Assembly (NCBI GenBank): GCA_946184255.1
Contig: CAMHFA010000012.1
Span: forward strand, 1 to 12,809
Direction: 5' to 3'
Source of the DNA: an uncultured Bacteroidales bacterium
Lineage (GTDB): Bacteria; Bacteroidota; Bacteroidia; Bacteroidales; UBA932
Length of the DNA stretch: 12,809 nucleotides
Made by a program: the position numbers and the translations under genes. The first letter of the stretch is position 1. Each line of letters starts with the position of its first letter. The notes under the pieces were generated by a model. That model made no database searches. It was given only the letters and a program-made list of their open reading frames with translations, and was not told the DNA's origin. Shown one piece after another: positions 6,743 through 12,809 of the stretch.

Positions 6743-7789
6743 ATGCTTGAAGTTTTACTGGATGCCCTAAGAAGTGCTGTCCTGATCACCGGCCTTGTGG
6801 TGGTCATGATGATGCTTATCGAGTCATTCAACGTTGAGTCGCGTGGAAGGATATTCAGGGGACTGAGGAAATCCGGCCTGGCGCAGGTTACCGTTTCAGC
6901 CCTTCTGGGGTCAATTCCGGGCTGTGTGGGAGGTTTCGCTGCAGTTTCGCTTTATACCCACAGGATGATCAGTTTCGGTGCCCTGCTGGCTATGATGATC
7001 GCGACCGCAGGCGACGAATCTTTCATGATGCTGGCCCTTTTCCCTGGGAAGGCAGTCTGGTTGTTCCTGATCCTCCTGGCCCTGGCTATTGTGACCGGAG
7101 TTGCCGTTGACCGCATCTGGAAGGACGCCCGCCCCATTCCTACACGTCTTGAGGACACTTTTGAACTGCATGACCATGAAGGAAGTCACGGAGGAGAAGA
7201 GGATTCTCCGCATAATGTCCTCTGGAAGCGGGTAGTGATGTTCATAGGTGTACTTGTCTTCATAGCTGCCCTGGTTTCAGGTTTCCTCGAAGAAGAGGAA
7301 CCGACTCCAGACGGACTCAATCTGCTGAGCGAGCAATGGATGTACTGGGTATTCGGAGTGCTCAGCCTGGTGGTTCTCGGAGCCCTGCTGTTTGCATCGG
7401 ATCACTTCGTGGGAGAGCATCTTTGGGAACACATAGTCTGCAAGCATCTCCCAAGCTTGTTCACATGGACATTCCTGGTCCTTCTGGTCATAGGGACTCT
7501 ATTCCATTATGTTGACATAGAGACGTGGGTAAGGGGGAACACCGCGATAATGATCTTGATTGCGATTGCCGTCGGGCTCATCCCTGAATCCGGTCCCCAC
7601 CTTGTCTTTGTCACCCTGTTTGCCAGCGGTGTGATTCCTTTCCCGGTACTCCTGGCCAATTCCATCGTACAGGACGGCCATGCCTCGCTGCCACTCCTTG
7701 CAGACAGCAAAAGGGCTTTTGTGAAGGCGAAGGCCATCAAAGTGGGAATTGCCCTGGTAGTTTTTGTGGTATGGGGTTTGTTATTGTGA
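6743..7789 (+). CDS. Multi-pass ArsP_2-type permease (putative heavy-metal or manganese transporter)
   Basis: Integral membrane protein of 348 aa with about 8-10 hydrophobic segments, resembling the Bacteroidota family labelled putative 10TM heavy-metal exporter, arsenic efflux protein or putative manganese transporter. Two halves contain related blocks: GSIPGCVGG followed by FGALLA and AGDES (56-93), and GLIPESGPH followed by FPVLLA and DGHAS (278-315). This points to an internal duplication with paired conserved loops, as in many transporters. A central hydrophilic loop (about 125-160) is rich in His, Asp and Glu, including HDHEGSHGG, and could bind metal. Another acidic loop (182-191) contains EEEE. 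It lies 13 nt downstream of the DUF1573 gene and ends inside the promoter of the ferredoxin gene. The transported ion cannot be told from sequence; the arsenic label in particular is weakly grounded. Confidence 0.75.
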   Translation: MLEVLLDALRSAVLITGLVVVMMMLIESFNVESRGRIFRGLRKSGLAQVTVSALLGSIPGCVGGFAAVSLYTHRMISFGALLAMMIATAGDESFMMLALFPGKAVWLFLILLALAIVTGVAVDRIWKDARPIPTRLEDTFELHDHEGSHGGEEDSPHNVLWKRVVMFIGVLVFIAALVSGFLEEEEPTPDGLNLLSEQWMYWVFGVLSLVVLGALLFASDHFVGEHLWEHIVCKHLPSLFTWTFLVLLVIGTLFHYVDIETWVRGNTAIMILIAIAVGLIPESGPHLVFVTLFASGVIPFPVLLANSIVQDGHASLPLLADSKRAFVKAKAIKVGIALVVFVVWGLLL

Positions 7790-7807
7790 TTTTAACGTTT
7801 ATCTTTG
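7777..7807 (+). promoter_or_regulatory. Promoter of the ferredoxin gene
   Basis: TTTG (7777-7780), a 19 nt spacer and TATCTTTG (7800-7807) match the Bacteroidota consensus exactly. The -33 element lies within the last codons of the permease gene. The predicted transcript start is near 7812-7816, giving a leader of about 55 nt that begins with a small GC-rich hairpin (CCGGC/GCCGG, 7818-7830). Confidence 0.75.
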
Positions 7808-7869
7808 CATTCGGATTCCGGCCCTGCCGGTTCTCATAGAAAGGAAACCAATTAAAAACAAAAGGAATT

Positions 7870-8043
7870 ATGGCTTACAAGATTTCAGAAACTGATTGCG
7901 TTGCTTGCGGAACTTGCGCAGCAGAGTGCCCTCAGGGTGCAATCCGTGAGGGAGATGTTTACAGCATCGACCCCGATGTCTGCATCGATTGCGGAACATG
8001 TGCTGACGCTTGCCCTATGGGTGCCATCCAGCCCGGCGAGTAA
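7870..8043 (+). CDS. 2[4Fe-4S] ferredoxin, clostridial type
   Basis: Small cytoplasmic electron carrier of 57 aa that likely passes low-potential electrons between oxidoreductases such as pyruvate:ferredoxin oxidoreductase, hydrogenase or Rnf. Both cluster-binding motifs are intact: C-x2-C-x2-C-x3-C-P at Cys10, 13, 16, 20 and again at Cys38, 41, 44, 48. Each set of cysteines is followed by P-x-G-A-I, and the protein shows the usual two-fold internal repeat. AAGGA sits 3 nt before the ATG. The gene has its own consensus promoter upstream and a strong terminator downstream, so it is monocistronic and probably highly expressed. No redox enzyme gene lies next to it, so its partners cannot be inferred from context. 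Its presence suggests an anaerobic metabolism. Confidence 0.96.
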   Translation: MAYKISETDCVACGTCAAECPQGAIREGDVYSIDPDVCIDCGTCADACPMGAIQPGE

Positions 8044-8064
8044 TCACAGTAAAGAAACCAACGG

Positions 8065-8102
8065 ATCCCCGCTCCACCTCGGAGTCGGGGATTTTTCTTT
8101 TC
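8065..8102 (+). terminator. Intrinsic terminator of the ferredoxin gene
   Basis: ATCCCCGCTCC (8065-8075) pairs with GGAG-T-CGGGGAT (8081-8092), an 11 bp GC-rich stem with one bulged T and a 5 nt loop. A run of TTTTTCTTTT follows. It begins 21 nt after the ferredoxin stop and isolates that gene from the peptidase promoter. Confidence 0.88.
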
Positions 8103-8118
8103 CGATAAAATATTATCG
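8103..8118. repeat. Small perfect inverted repeat upstream of the peptidase promoter
   Basis: CGATAA and TTATCG flank a 4 nt AATA spacer, 17 nt before the -33 element of the peptidase promoter. It could be an operator half-site pair or a short hairpin extending the ferredoxin terminator. A 6 bp repeat can arise by chance in A/T-rich DNA. Confidence 0.35.
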
Positions 8119-8135
8119 AAAAACAGTAAAAAATA

Positions 8136-8167
8136 TTTGGATTCTAAAGAATAATTGACTAAGTTTG
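8136..8167 (+). promoter_or_regulatory. Promoter of the M16 peptidase gene
   Basis: TTTG (8136-8139), a 20 nt spacer and TAAGTTTG (8160-8167) match the Bacteroidota promoter consensus exactly. The predicted transcript start is near 8172-8176, leaving a leader of about 30 nt before the ATG at 8205. Confidence 0.78.
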
Positions 8168-8169
8168 CG

Positions 8170-8194
8170 ATACAAACAATGCTATACAAACAAT
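8170..8194 (+). repeat. Tandem 11 bp direct repeat at the peptidase transcript start
   Basis: ATACAAACAAT occurs at 8170-8180 and again at 8184-8194, a 14 bp period. It spans the predicted transcript start and lies just before the start codon. It could be a binding site for a regulator or a translation-enhancing leader element; the sequence alone does not decide. Confidence 0.6.
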
Positions 8195-8204
8195 AACGAT
8201 ATCC

Positions 8205-11021
8205 ATGAAAAAGATTCTGACTGTTATTGCTGCGACCCTTCTTTCAGCCTCCGCTTTCTTTGCCGGAGCCCAGGGACAGCAGTTACCCAATGACCCTGCC
8301 GTAAGGAAGGGAACACTTGACAATGGTCTTACGTATTACATAAGACATAATGACAAGCCCGCCCAGAGGGCCGAGTTCTATCTGGCTACCAACGTTGGCG
8401 CAATCCAGGAGACCCCGGACCAGGACGGCTTGGCCCACTTCCTTGAGCACATGTGCTTCAACGGTACAAAGAATTTTCCGGGCAAGTCCCTCCTTGACTG
8501 GCTCCAGAGTATCGGTGCCTCGTTCGGTGGGAATGTAAATGCATCGACAGGCGTCGACCAGACGCAGTACATGCTGAACAATATCCCTCTCGTGAGGGAG
8601 GGAGTGGTGGACACCTGTCTTCTCATCCTTCACGATTATTCACATTTTGTCCTGAACGAACCGGAAGAGATCGACAAGGAGAGGCCCGTCATCATCGAAG
8701 AGAGGCGCAGCCGCAGGAATGCACAGTGGAGGACATTCGAGAAATCCCTTCCATATATTTATGGTGACACCAAGTACTCCACCTGCACCCTGATCGGAAG
8801 CCAGGAGAACTTGGAGAACTTCAAGCCGGAGAGCCTTGTCAATTTCTACCGCACCTGGTACCGTCCTGACATGCAGGCCGTGATCGTTGTCGGAGATGTG
8901 GATGTGGACAAGGTTGAGGCTGCCATCAAACGCACTTGGGCAGACATCCCTGCGGCAGAGAATCCCAAAGCCAAGGACAAGATAACCATGCCTGACTTCG
9001 ACGAGCCGAGAGTAGGTATCCTGACCGATCCTGAGACAACCGTTCCCCAGATCACCCTATACTGGGAAGGCGATGCCCGTGACGAGGCTCTGAACAGCAC
9101 CACTGCCGGTTTCTCTATCGACCTTCTTGAGGACCTTATCTCGATGGTTATGTCCGAGCGTTTCAACGATATCACTTCCAAGGCAGATGCTCCGTTCCTG
9201 GCCGCCGGTTTCGGAATAGGCAAGCTCTGTGAGGCGTTCGAAGGTGTGCAAGGGATGGTCTCACTCAAGGAGAACAACATCCCCGGAGGATTTGCTTCCT
9301 TCTTCACCGAACTCGAGAAAATGAAGAGATTCGGCTTTACTGAAGGAGAGGTGACCAGGGCGAAGGACAATCTCCTTGCGGTATATGAAAAGGCTGCCAA
9401 TGAGGCTGAGACCAGGAAGAATCCTGAGTTCGTACATCCTCTGATCAGCAACTTCTTCGACAATCGGTCCTACATGGAGCCAAAGGCCGAGTATGAACTG
9501 ATAAAGGCTTTCCTCGGCCAGATCAACGCCCAGCTGATCAACCAGATGTTGACCCAGCTCATCCCTGCAAACAACCTCGTTGTTATCTACAGCGGACCTG
9601 AAAAGAACGGTATCCAGACTCCTGACAAGGCTCAGCTGCTCAAGATCATGGAAGACGTGTCCAATGCCGACATCCAGGGCCCTGCGGAAGAGACTGCTAC
9701 CGAACCGCTGATGGATCCTTCCACTCTGAAGGGCTCCAAGGTCAAGAAAGTCAAGTCATCGGCTTACGGTTCAACCGAGTGGACCCTCAAGAACGGAGTC
9801 AAAGTTGTGGTCCTGCCCACTGAATACAAGAAGGATCAGATTCTCTTCAGCCTCTACAAGTCAGGTGGACAGAGTCTTATTCCCACAGAGGACATGGCTT
9901 CCTTCGAATCGAACCTCTATGCTACATTTGATGCTATGCAGGGTGTTTCCAAGTTCAAGGGAACGGAGGTTACGAAGATGCTTGCTGGGAAGAACGTGAG
10001 TGTCTCTTCTTACATCGATGGCCTTTATAGCGGCGTCACGGGATCTTCATCAGTGAAGGATATGGAAACCGCATTCCAGTTGCTTTATCTTGGATATACC
10101 GATCCACGGTTTGACCAGGAGGAATGGGACAATGCTGTTTCACAACTCAAGGCGATTATTCCCAACGCGATTAAGACCCCTGCCTTCAAGATGCAGAAAG
10201 AACTCAACAACTTTATCTACGGAGGCAACCCCAGAAGTGAATTCATTTCCGAGGAACTTCTCGACAGGGCAAGCCTCGATGTATTCGCGAGGAATTTCAA
10301 GAAAATCTTTGCCGATGCTGCAGGTGCCACCATGGTGATTGCCGGTGATGTTGACCCTGTCACCCTCAAGCCTTTGGTTGAGAAATATGTAGGCTCGCTT
10401 CCCAAGGGAAAGAAATCCACTCCCTGGAAGGATGTTAACCCTAAACTCATTAAGGGTGAGCAACATAAGACCATTATCACAGACATGGAGACTCCTAAGA
10501 GTACTGTGGTCCAAGTTTATTCTGACTACAGTCCATACACTGTCCATAATGACCTTATGGCAAAGGCTGTCAGTTATGTCCTCGACCAGATCTATGTCGA
10601 TACCTTGCGTGAAGACGAAGGTGGTACCTACGGGGCTTCCTCTTCTGCTAGTTCAGGTTGGGAGCCGGAGTCTATCTCAATGCTCCAGGTGGCTTTCGAG
10701 TGCAAGCCCGAGATGGCCGACAAACTGAAGGCGATGGCAAAGGACGGATTGCGCAAGCTGGCCGAAGAAGGACCTACTGACGAGCAGTTCACCCGCACTG
10801 TCGAGAACTTCAAGAAGAACATCCCTGAAAGCAGGATCAACAATAATTATTGGATGAGTTCCCTTGTCAGGTATTATAAGAAGGGAATTGACTATGACAA
10901 GGAATATGAGGCTGCAGTCTCCGCCCTTACCAAGGATGAGATCCGCAAGGCGGCTGCCAGGCTCTACAATTCCGGCAATTTCATAGAATTCGTCCAGATG
11001 CCAGGCAAAACAACCGAATAG
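8205..11021 (+). CDS. Secreted M16 family zinc metallopeptidase (insulinase/PqqL-like, two-lobed)
   Basis: Exported zinc peptidase of 938 aa, probably periplasmic, degrading peptides inside a closed two-lobed chamber. Residues 1-22 form a signal peptide with a likely AGA-Q cleavage site and no lipobox. The N-terminal lobe carries the inverted zinc motif HFLEH (His78, Glu81 as base, His82), and Glu159, 77 residues after His82, fits the third ligand of the HxxEHx76E pattern. The second lobe (about from residue 520, starting with a WTLKNGVKVVVLP segment like the first lobe's LDNGLTYYIRH) has lost the zinc site but keeps the R-x-x-E-x-G-x-Y substrate pair (Arg802, Tyr809). Length fits Bacteroidota M16 proteins that fuse both lobes. 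It has its own promoter, and a LysR gene follows 3 nt after the stop. Natural substrate unknown. Confidence 0.94.
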   Translation: MKKILTVIAATLLSASAFFAGAQGQQLPNDPAVRKGTLDNGLTYYIRHNDKPAQRAEFYLATNVGAIQETPDQDGLAHFLEHMCFNGTKNFPGKSLLDWLQSIGASFGGNVNASTGVDQTQYMLNNIPLVREGVVDTCLLILHDYSHFVLNEPEEIDKERPVIIEERRSRRNAQWRTFEKSLPYIYGDTKYSTCTLIGSQENLENFKPESLVNFYRTWYRPDMQAVIVVGDVDVDKVEAAIKRTWADIPAAENPKAKDKITMPDFDEPRVGILTDPETTVPQITLYWEGDARDEALNSTTAGFSIDLLEDLISMVMSERFNDITSKADAPFLAAGFGIGKLCEAFEGVQGMVSLKENNIPGGFASFFTELEKMKRFGFTEGEVTRAKDNLLAVYEKAANEAETRKNPEFVHPLISNFFDNRSYMEPKAEYELIKAFLGQINAQLINQMLTQLIPANNLVVIYSGPEKNGIQTPDKAQLLKIMEDVSNADIQGPAEETATEPLMDPSTLKGSKVKKVKSSAYGSTEWTLKNGVKVVVLPTEYKKDQILFSLYKSGGQSLIPTEDMASFESNLYATFDAMQGVSKFKGTEVTKMLAGKNVSVSSYIDGLYSGVTGSSSVKDMETAFQLLYLGYTDPRFDQEEWDNAVSQLKAIIPNAIKTPAFKMQKELNNFIYGGNPRSEFISEELLDRASLDVFARNFKKIFADAAGATMVIAGDVDPVTLKPLVEKYVGSLPKGKKSTPWKDVNPKLIKGEQHKTIITDMETPKSTVVQVYSDYSPYTVHNDLMAKAVSYVLDQIYVDTLREDEGGTYGASSSASSGWEPESISMLQVAFECKPEMADKLKAMAKDGLRKLAEEGPTDEQFTRTVENFKKNIPESRINNNYWMSSLVRYYKKGIDYDKEYEAAVSALTKDEIRKAAARLYNSGNFIEFVQMPGKTTE

Positions 11022-11024
11022 CAG

Positions 11025-11852
11025 ATGCTGGAAGATTTCAGGCTCAAGGTATTCATGGCCGTCAAGAGTGAACAGAGTTTCACTAAGGCGGCCAGGAGCC
11101 TTGGCATTTCACAGCCTGCTGTCAGCCAGAACATAGCAGAGCTTGAGAAAGAACTTGGAGTTGAGCTTTTTACCAGGAGCAAGGGAGAAGTGACCCTTAC
11201 TCCAGCGGGAATCTCCTTTGAGGAATATGCTTCCAGGATCCTTCACTGGTACTCTGCCGCTGGGCGTGTTTTCGGCCCGGAGGGCAAGCTCTCCTCAAGG
11301 AAGCCTGTAAGGATCTCAGCTGATAGTTTGGCGGCGGATTCCATCCTTCCTTCAGTGATGCCCAGGCTCCTGTCCGTGAACCCATCCCTTTCTGTCAAGG
11401 TGATCCCATATGACGGAAGCAACGGTCACGACATCAGGGTCTGGTGCCGCATTCATTCAGGAGATCTTTCCATTGAAGACAGCGCTGCCTTTGTTTGTAC
11501 CATTGAGGCTTCGGCCATCACTTCCAACCCCACCCTGGCCAATGTGGATGATTTCCACAGATTGCCTGATGGGAGCCGGTTCGTGGTATGGTCTCCTTAT
11601 TCAAGGCATCTGCCTTCAGACATTGGAGCCATGACGGCTGTGGAAACATATTCATCGTCCTCAGTCTGCAGTCTTGTCAATTCTTCTCCTTTATTTATAG
11701 GATTAGTGCCGAAAATAGCAGCCCTTGGAAGCGGACTTCATGTCATGCCGGTAAGCCTTCATTTCCTCTCATTGGATGTGATGGTCGCTTCCTCAGACGC
11801 ATCCAATCCCGTATGCAAAGTCCTCAGGGAGGTTCTTAGAGAGGAGCTCTGA
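11025..11852 (+). CDS. LysR-type transcriptional regulator
   Basis: DNA-binding regulator of 275 aa. The N-terminal winged helix-turn-helix is textbook: FRLKVFMAVKSEQSFTKAAR, then LGISQPAVSQNIAELEKELG and LFTRSKGEVTLTPAG (residues 5-62). The effector-binding part (about 93-275) is shorter and less recognisable than the usual 200 residues. It begins like a normal domain (VRISADSLAADSILPSVMPR) but the central region lacks the usual D-G-x-x-D-x-x-I pattern, so ligand binding may be altered. The ATG at 11025 lies 3 nt after the stop of the peptidase gene and has no Shine-Dalgarno sequence, so it is almost surely translated from the same mRNA. That coupling is unusual, as LysR genes are often divergent from their targets. 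Its target is unknown; the peptidase promoter or the following NfeD gene are the nearest candidates. Confidence 0.9.
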   Translation: MLEDFRLKVFMAVKSEQSFTKAARSLGISQPAVSQNIAELEKELGVELFTRSKGEVTLTPAGISFEEYASRILHWYSAAGRVFGPEGKLSSRKPVRISADSLAADSILPSVMPRLLSVNPSLSVKVIPYDGSNGHDIRVWCRIHSGDLSIEDSAAFVCTIEASAITSNPTLANVDDFHRLPDGSRFVVWSPYSRHLPSDIGAMTAVETYSSSSVCSLVNSSPLFIGLVPKIAALGSGLHVMPVSLHFLSLDVMVASSDASNPVCKVLREVLREEL

Positions 11853-11855
11853 TTA

Positions 11856-11900
11856 TTTATGAAATTTTTGAAAAAATTATTGTTTTTCATAAATTTTTAT
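11856..11900 (+). terminator. Possible A/T-rich terminator after the LysR gene
   Basis: TTTATGAAA (11856-11864) and TTTCATAAA (11885-11893) form a perfect 9 bp inverted repeat around a 20 nt spacer that can fold further, followed by TTTTTATT. The stem is A/T-rich and the region overlaps the next promoter, so this could also be an operator. Weak evidence. Confidence 0.35.
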
Positions 11901-11908
11901 TATATTTG
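11879..11908 (+). promoter_or_regulatory. Likely promoter of the NfeD-flotillin operon
   Basis: TATATTTG (11901-11908) matches the -7 element TAnnTTTG. The best upstream element is ATTG (11879-11882) at an 18 nt spacing, slightly off consensus in base and distance. Transcription would start near 11913-11917, about 20 nt before the NfeD ATG. Confidence 0.55.
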
Positions 11909-11934
11909 TTCCAGACAATCTAATTATTTGCGAT

Positions 11935-12552
11935 ATGATCACATGGTGGACATCCCTTAGTACGACTATGCAGGTCCTCTGGGCTATTACCCTTTCGGCC
12001 TCGTTGATCTTCATCATCCAGACCATCCTGACCTTCCTCGGAGCAGGTGGGGACGGTGGCATCGACACTGATTTCGACACCAGCGCAGACGTGGATCTGG
12101 GCGGAGGTGACGGCACTTTCGATGTCGATCCTTCCATGAACCTCCTGACCTTCCGCAACCTGGTGAATTTCTGCCTGGGCTTTGGCTGGACATCGGTCCT
12201 TCTCTATGAAAAGATTCCCAATCACGCCCTTCTGATGTTTGTGGCAGTCCTTGTGGGAGTGGCACTTGTCGCAGCTGTGATGTGGCTCTTCAAATGGATG
12301 AGCAGCATGCAGCAGAGCGGCAACATCGACATCCACGCATCTGCGGTTGGTTGCGAGGGCAAGGTCTATCTTACCATCCCCGGTGAGCGCAAGGGGGAGG
12401 GGAAGGTCCAGATCACAATCAACAACTCCGTCAGGGAATATGATGCCCTCTGCGAGGGTGACACTATCCCGACAGGTTCGCCTATCAAAGTAGTGGGAGT
12501 GATAAACGACCACACTCTCCTTGTTGAAGAAATAATTCCTACAATAATCTAA
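11935..12552 (+). CDS. NfeD-like membrane protein with OB-fold domain
   Basis: Membrane protein of 205 aa that likely partners with the flotillin encoded next. Hydrophobic segments lie at about residues 13-36, 76-91 and 98-119. The C-terminal part (about 130-205) is a soluble beta-rich region of the NfeD OB-fold type, with VGCEGKVYLTIPG near its start and a G-D-x-I-x-x-G-S-P-I-K-V-V-G turn near its end. This is the usual layout of the short NfeD1b/YuaF-like proteins, without the N-terminal protease domain of longer NfeD forms. An odd feature is an Asp/Gly-rich loop between the first two hydrophobic segments (residues 37-66) with nine aspartates and no basic residue. The flotillin gene starts 11 nt after the stop. 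The pair is a known module for membrane microdomains. Family call is good; exact function is inferred. Confidence 0.8.
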   Translation: MITWWTSLSTTMQVLWAITLSASLIFIIQTILTFLGAGGDGGIDTDFDTSADVDLGGGDGTFDVDPSMNLLTFRNLVNFCLGFGWTSVLLYEKIPNHALLMFVAVLVGVALVAAVMWLFKWMSSMQQSGNIDIHASAVGCEGKVYLTIPGERKGEGKVQITINNSVREYDALCEGDTIPTGSPIKVVGVINDHTLLVEEIIPTII

Positions 12553-12563
12553 ATAATATAATC

Positions 12564-12809
12564 ATGGACATTACTCTCATCCTGATCATCGTATTCGTCC
12601 TCTTTGTCACTTTCGCGGCAATCCTGAGGCGTTACAAGCGTTGTCCTTCGGACAAGATCCTGGTCATCTACGGTAAGACCGGGAAGAACAAGAGCGGTTC
12701 CATCTCTTCCGCCAGGTGCATCCATGGTGGTGCAGCATTTATCTGGCCTGTATTCCAGGACTATGCTTTCCTGGACCTCAAGCCGATTTCCATCGAATGC
12801 AACCTTACC
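12564..12809 (+). CDS. Flotillin / SPFH family protein, 3' end outside the window
   Basis: First 82 codons of a longer gene cut by the window edge. The protein starts MDITLILIIVFVLFV, a single N-terminal membrane helix (about residues 3-20), followed by RRYKRCPSDKILVIYGK and then GGAAFIWPVFQDYAFLDLKPISIE. This is the typical opening of the SPFH domain in flotillin/YqiK proteins, including the early G-G-x-x-F-x-W-P-V motif. The ATG at 12564 lies 11 nt after the NfeD-like gene, so the two should be one operon. Flotillins form large membrane-bound scaffolds, and NfeD-like partners are usually encoded beside them. The coiled-coil half that would confirm the assignment lies beyond the window. Confidence 0.88.
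   Translation, partial: MDITLILIIVFVLFVTFAAILRRYKRCPSDKILVIYGKTGKNKSGSISSARCIHGGAAFIWPVFQDYAFLDLKPISIECNLT

Noticed and set aside
6743..7789. Naming the permease as an arsenic exporter
   Set aside because: No ars operon genes or ArsR regulator are nearby, and the family label does not establish the substrate.
7901..8158. An 85-codon plus-strand open frame overlapping the ferredoxin gene in another frame
   Set aside because: It runs through the ferredoxin terminator and has no known motif, whereas the 57-residue ferredoxin has both intact cysteine clusters.
8170..8194. Short direct repeats as the start of a CRISPR array
   Set aside because: Only two copies of 11 bp with a 3 bp gap; no array-like repeat and spacer lengths and no cas genes nearby.

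Overview
The window looks like ordinary chromosomal DNA from a member of the Bacteroidota, most likely the order Bacteroidales. I infer this from the ribosomal operon order rpsF-rpsR-rplI with nothing between the genes, and from four upstream regions that carry the Bacteroidota promoter element TAnnTTTG, three of them with an exact TTTG placed 19-20 nt upstream. The Bacteroidota-type ParE, the DUF1573 protein with its CGC motif, and the two-lobed secreted M16 peptidase agree with this. I cannot assign a genus. No tRNA, rRNA, CRISPR array, insertion sequence, phage gene or sign of recent transfer is visible.

Layout. Positions 1-1244 (+) hold the operon for ribosomal proteins bS6, bS18 and bL9. 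It ends at a bidirectional hairpin (1267-1302) shared with a convergent minus-strand operon. That operon, read from 5424 down to 1283, encodes topoisomerase IV subunit B, a PlsC-like acyltransferase and a long-chain acyl-CoA/acyl-ACP synthetase, with gaps of only 11-12 nt. A short divergent region (5425-5532) drives parE to the left and, to the right, a secreted three-domain DUF1573 protein followed by a multi-pass ArsP_2-type permease. A 57-residue 2[4Fe-4S] ferredoxin (7870-8043) has its own promoter and terminator. A large periplasmic M16 zinc peptidase (8205-11021) follows from its own promoter, with a LysR-type regulator 3 nt after its stop. The right edge starts an NfeD-like membrane protein and flotillin pair; the flotillin is cut by the window end.

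How the genes fit together. The first operon makes neighbouring parts of the ribosome: bS6 and bS18 form a pair on the 30S platform, the site where Bacteroidota ribosomes hide their anti-Shine-Dalgarno sequence. It is therefore notable that rpsR carries a canonical AGGAGG. The acyltransferase and synthetase occur in the same order as the two domains of the fused Aas phospholipid-repair protein, so they may form a two-gene version of it. NfeD and flotillin form a membrane-microdomain module. I see no convincing new multi-gene system; the best leads are regulatory (the rpsR ribosome binding site, the terminator inside a coding sequence, the peptidase leader repeats) or contextual (DUF1573 with permease, peptidase with LysR).
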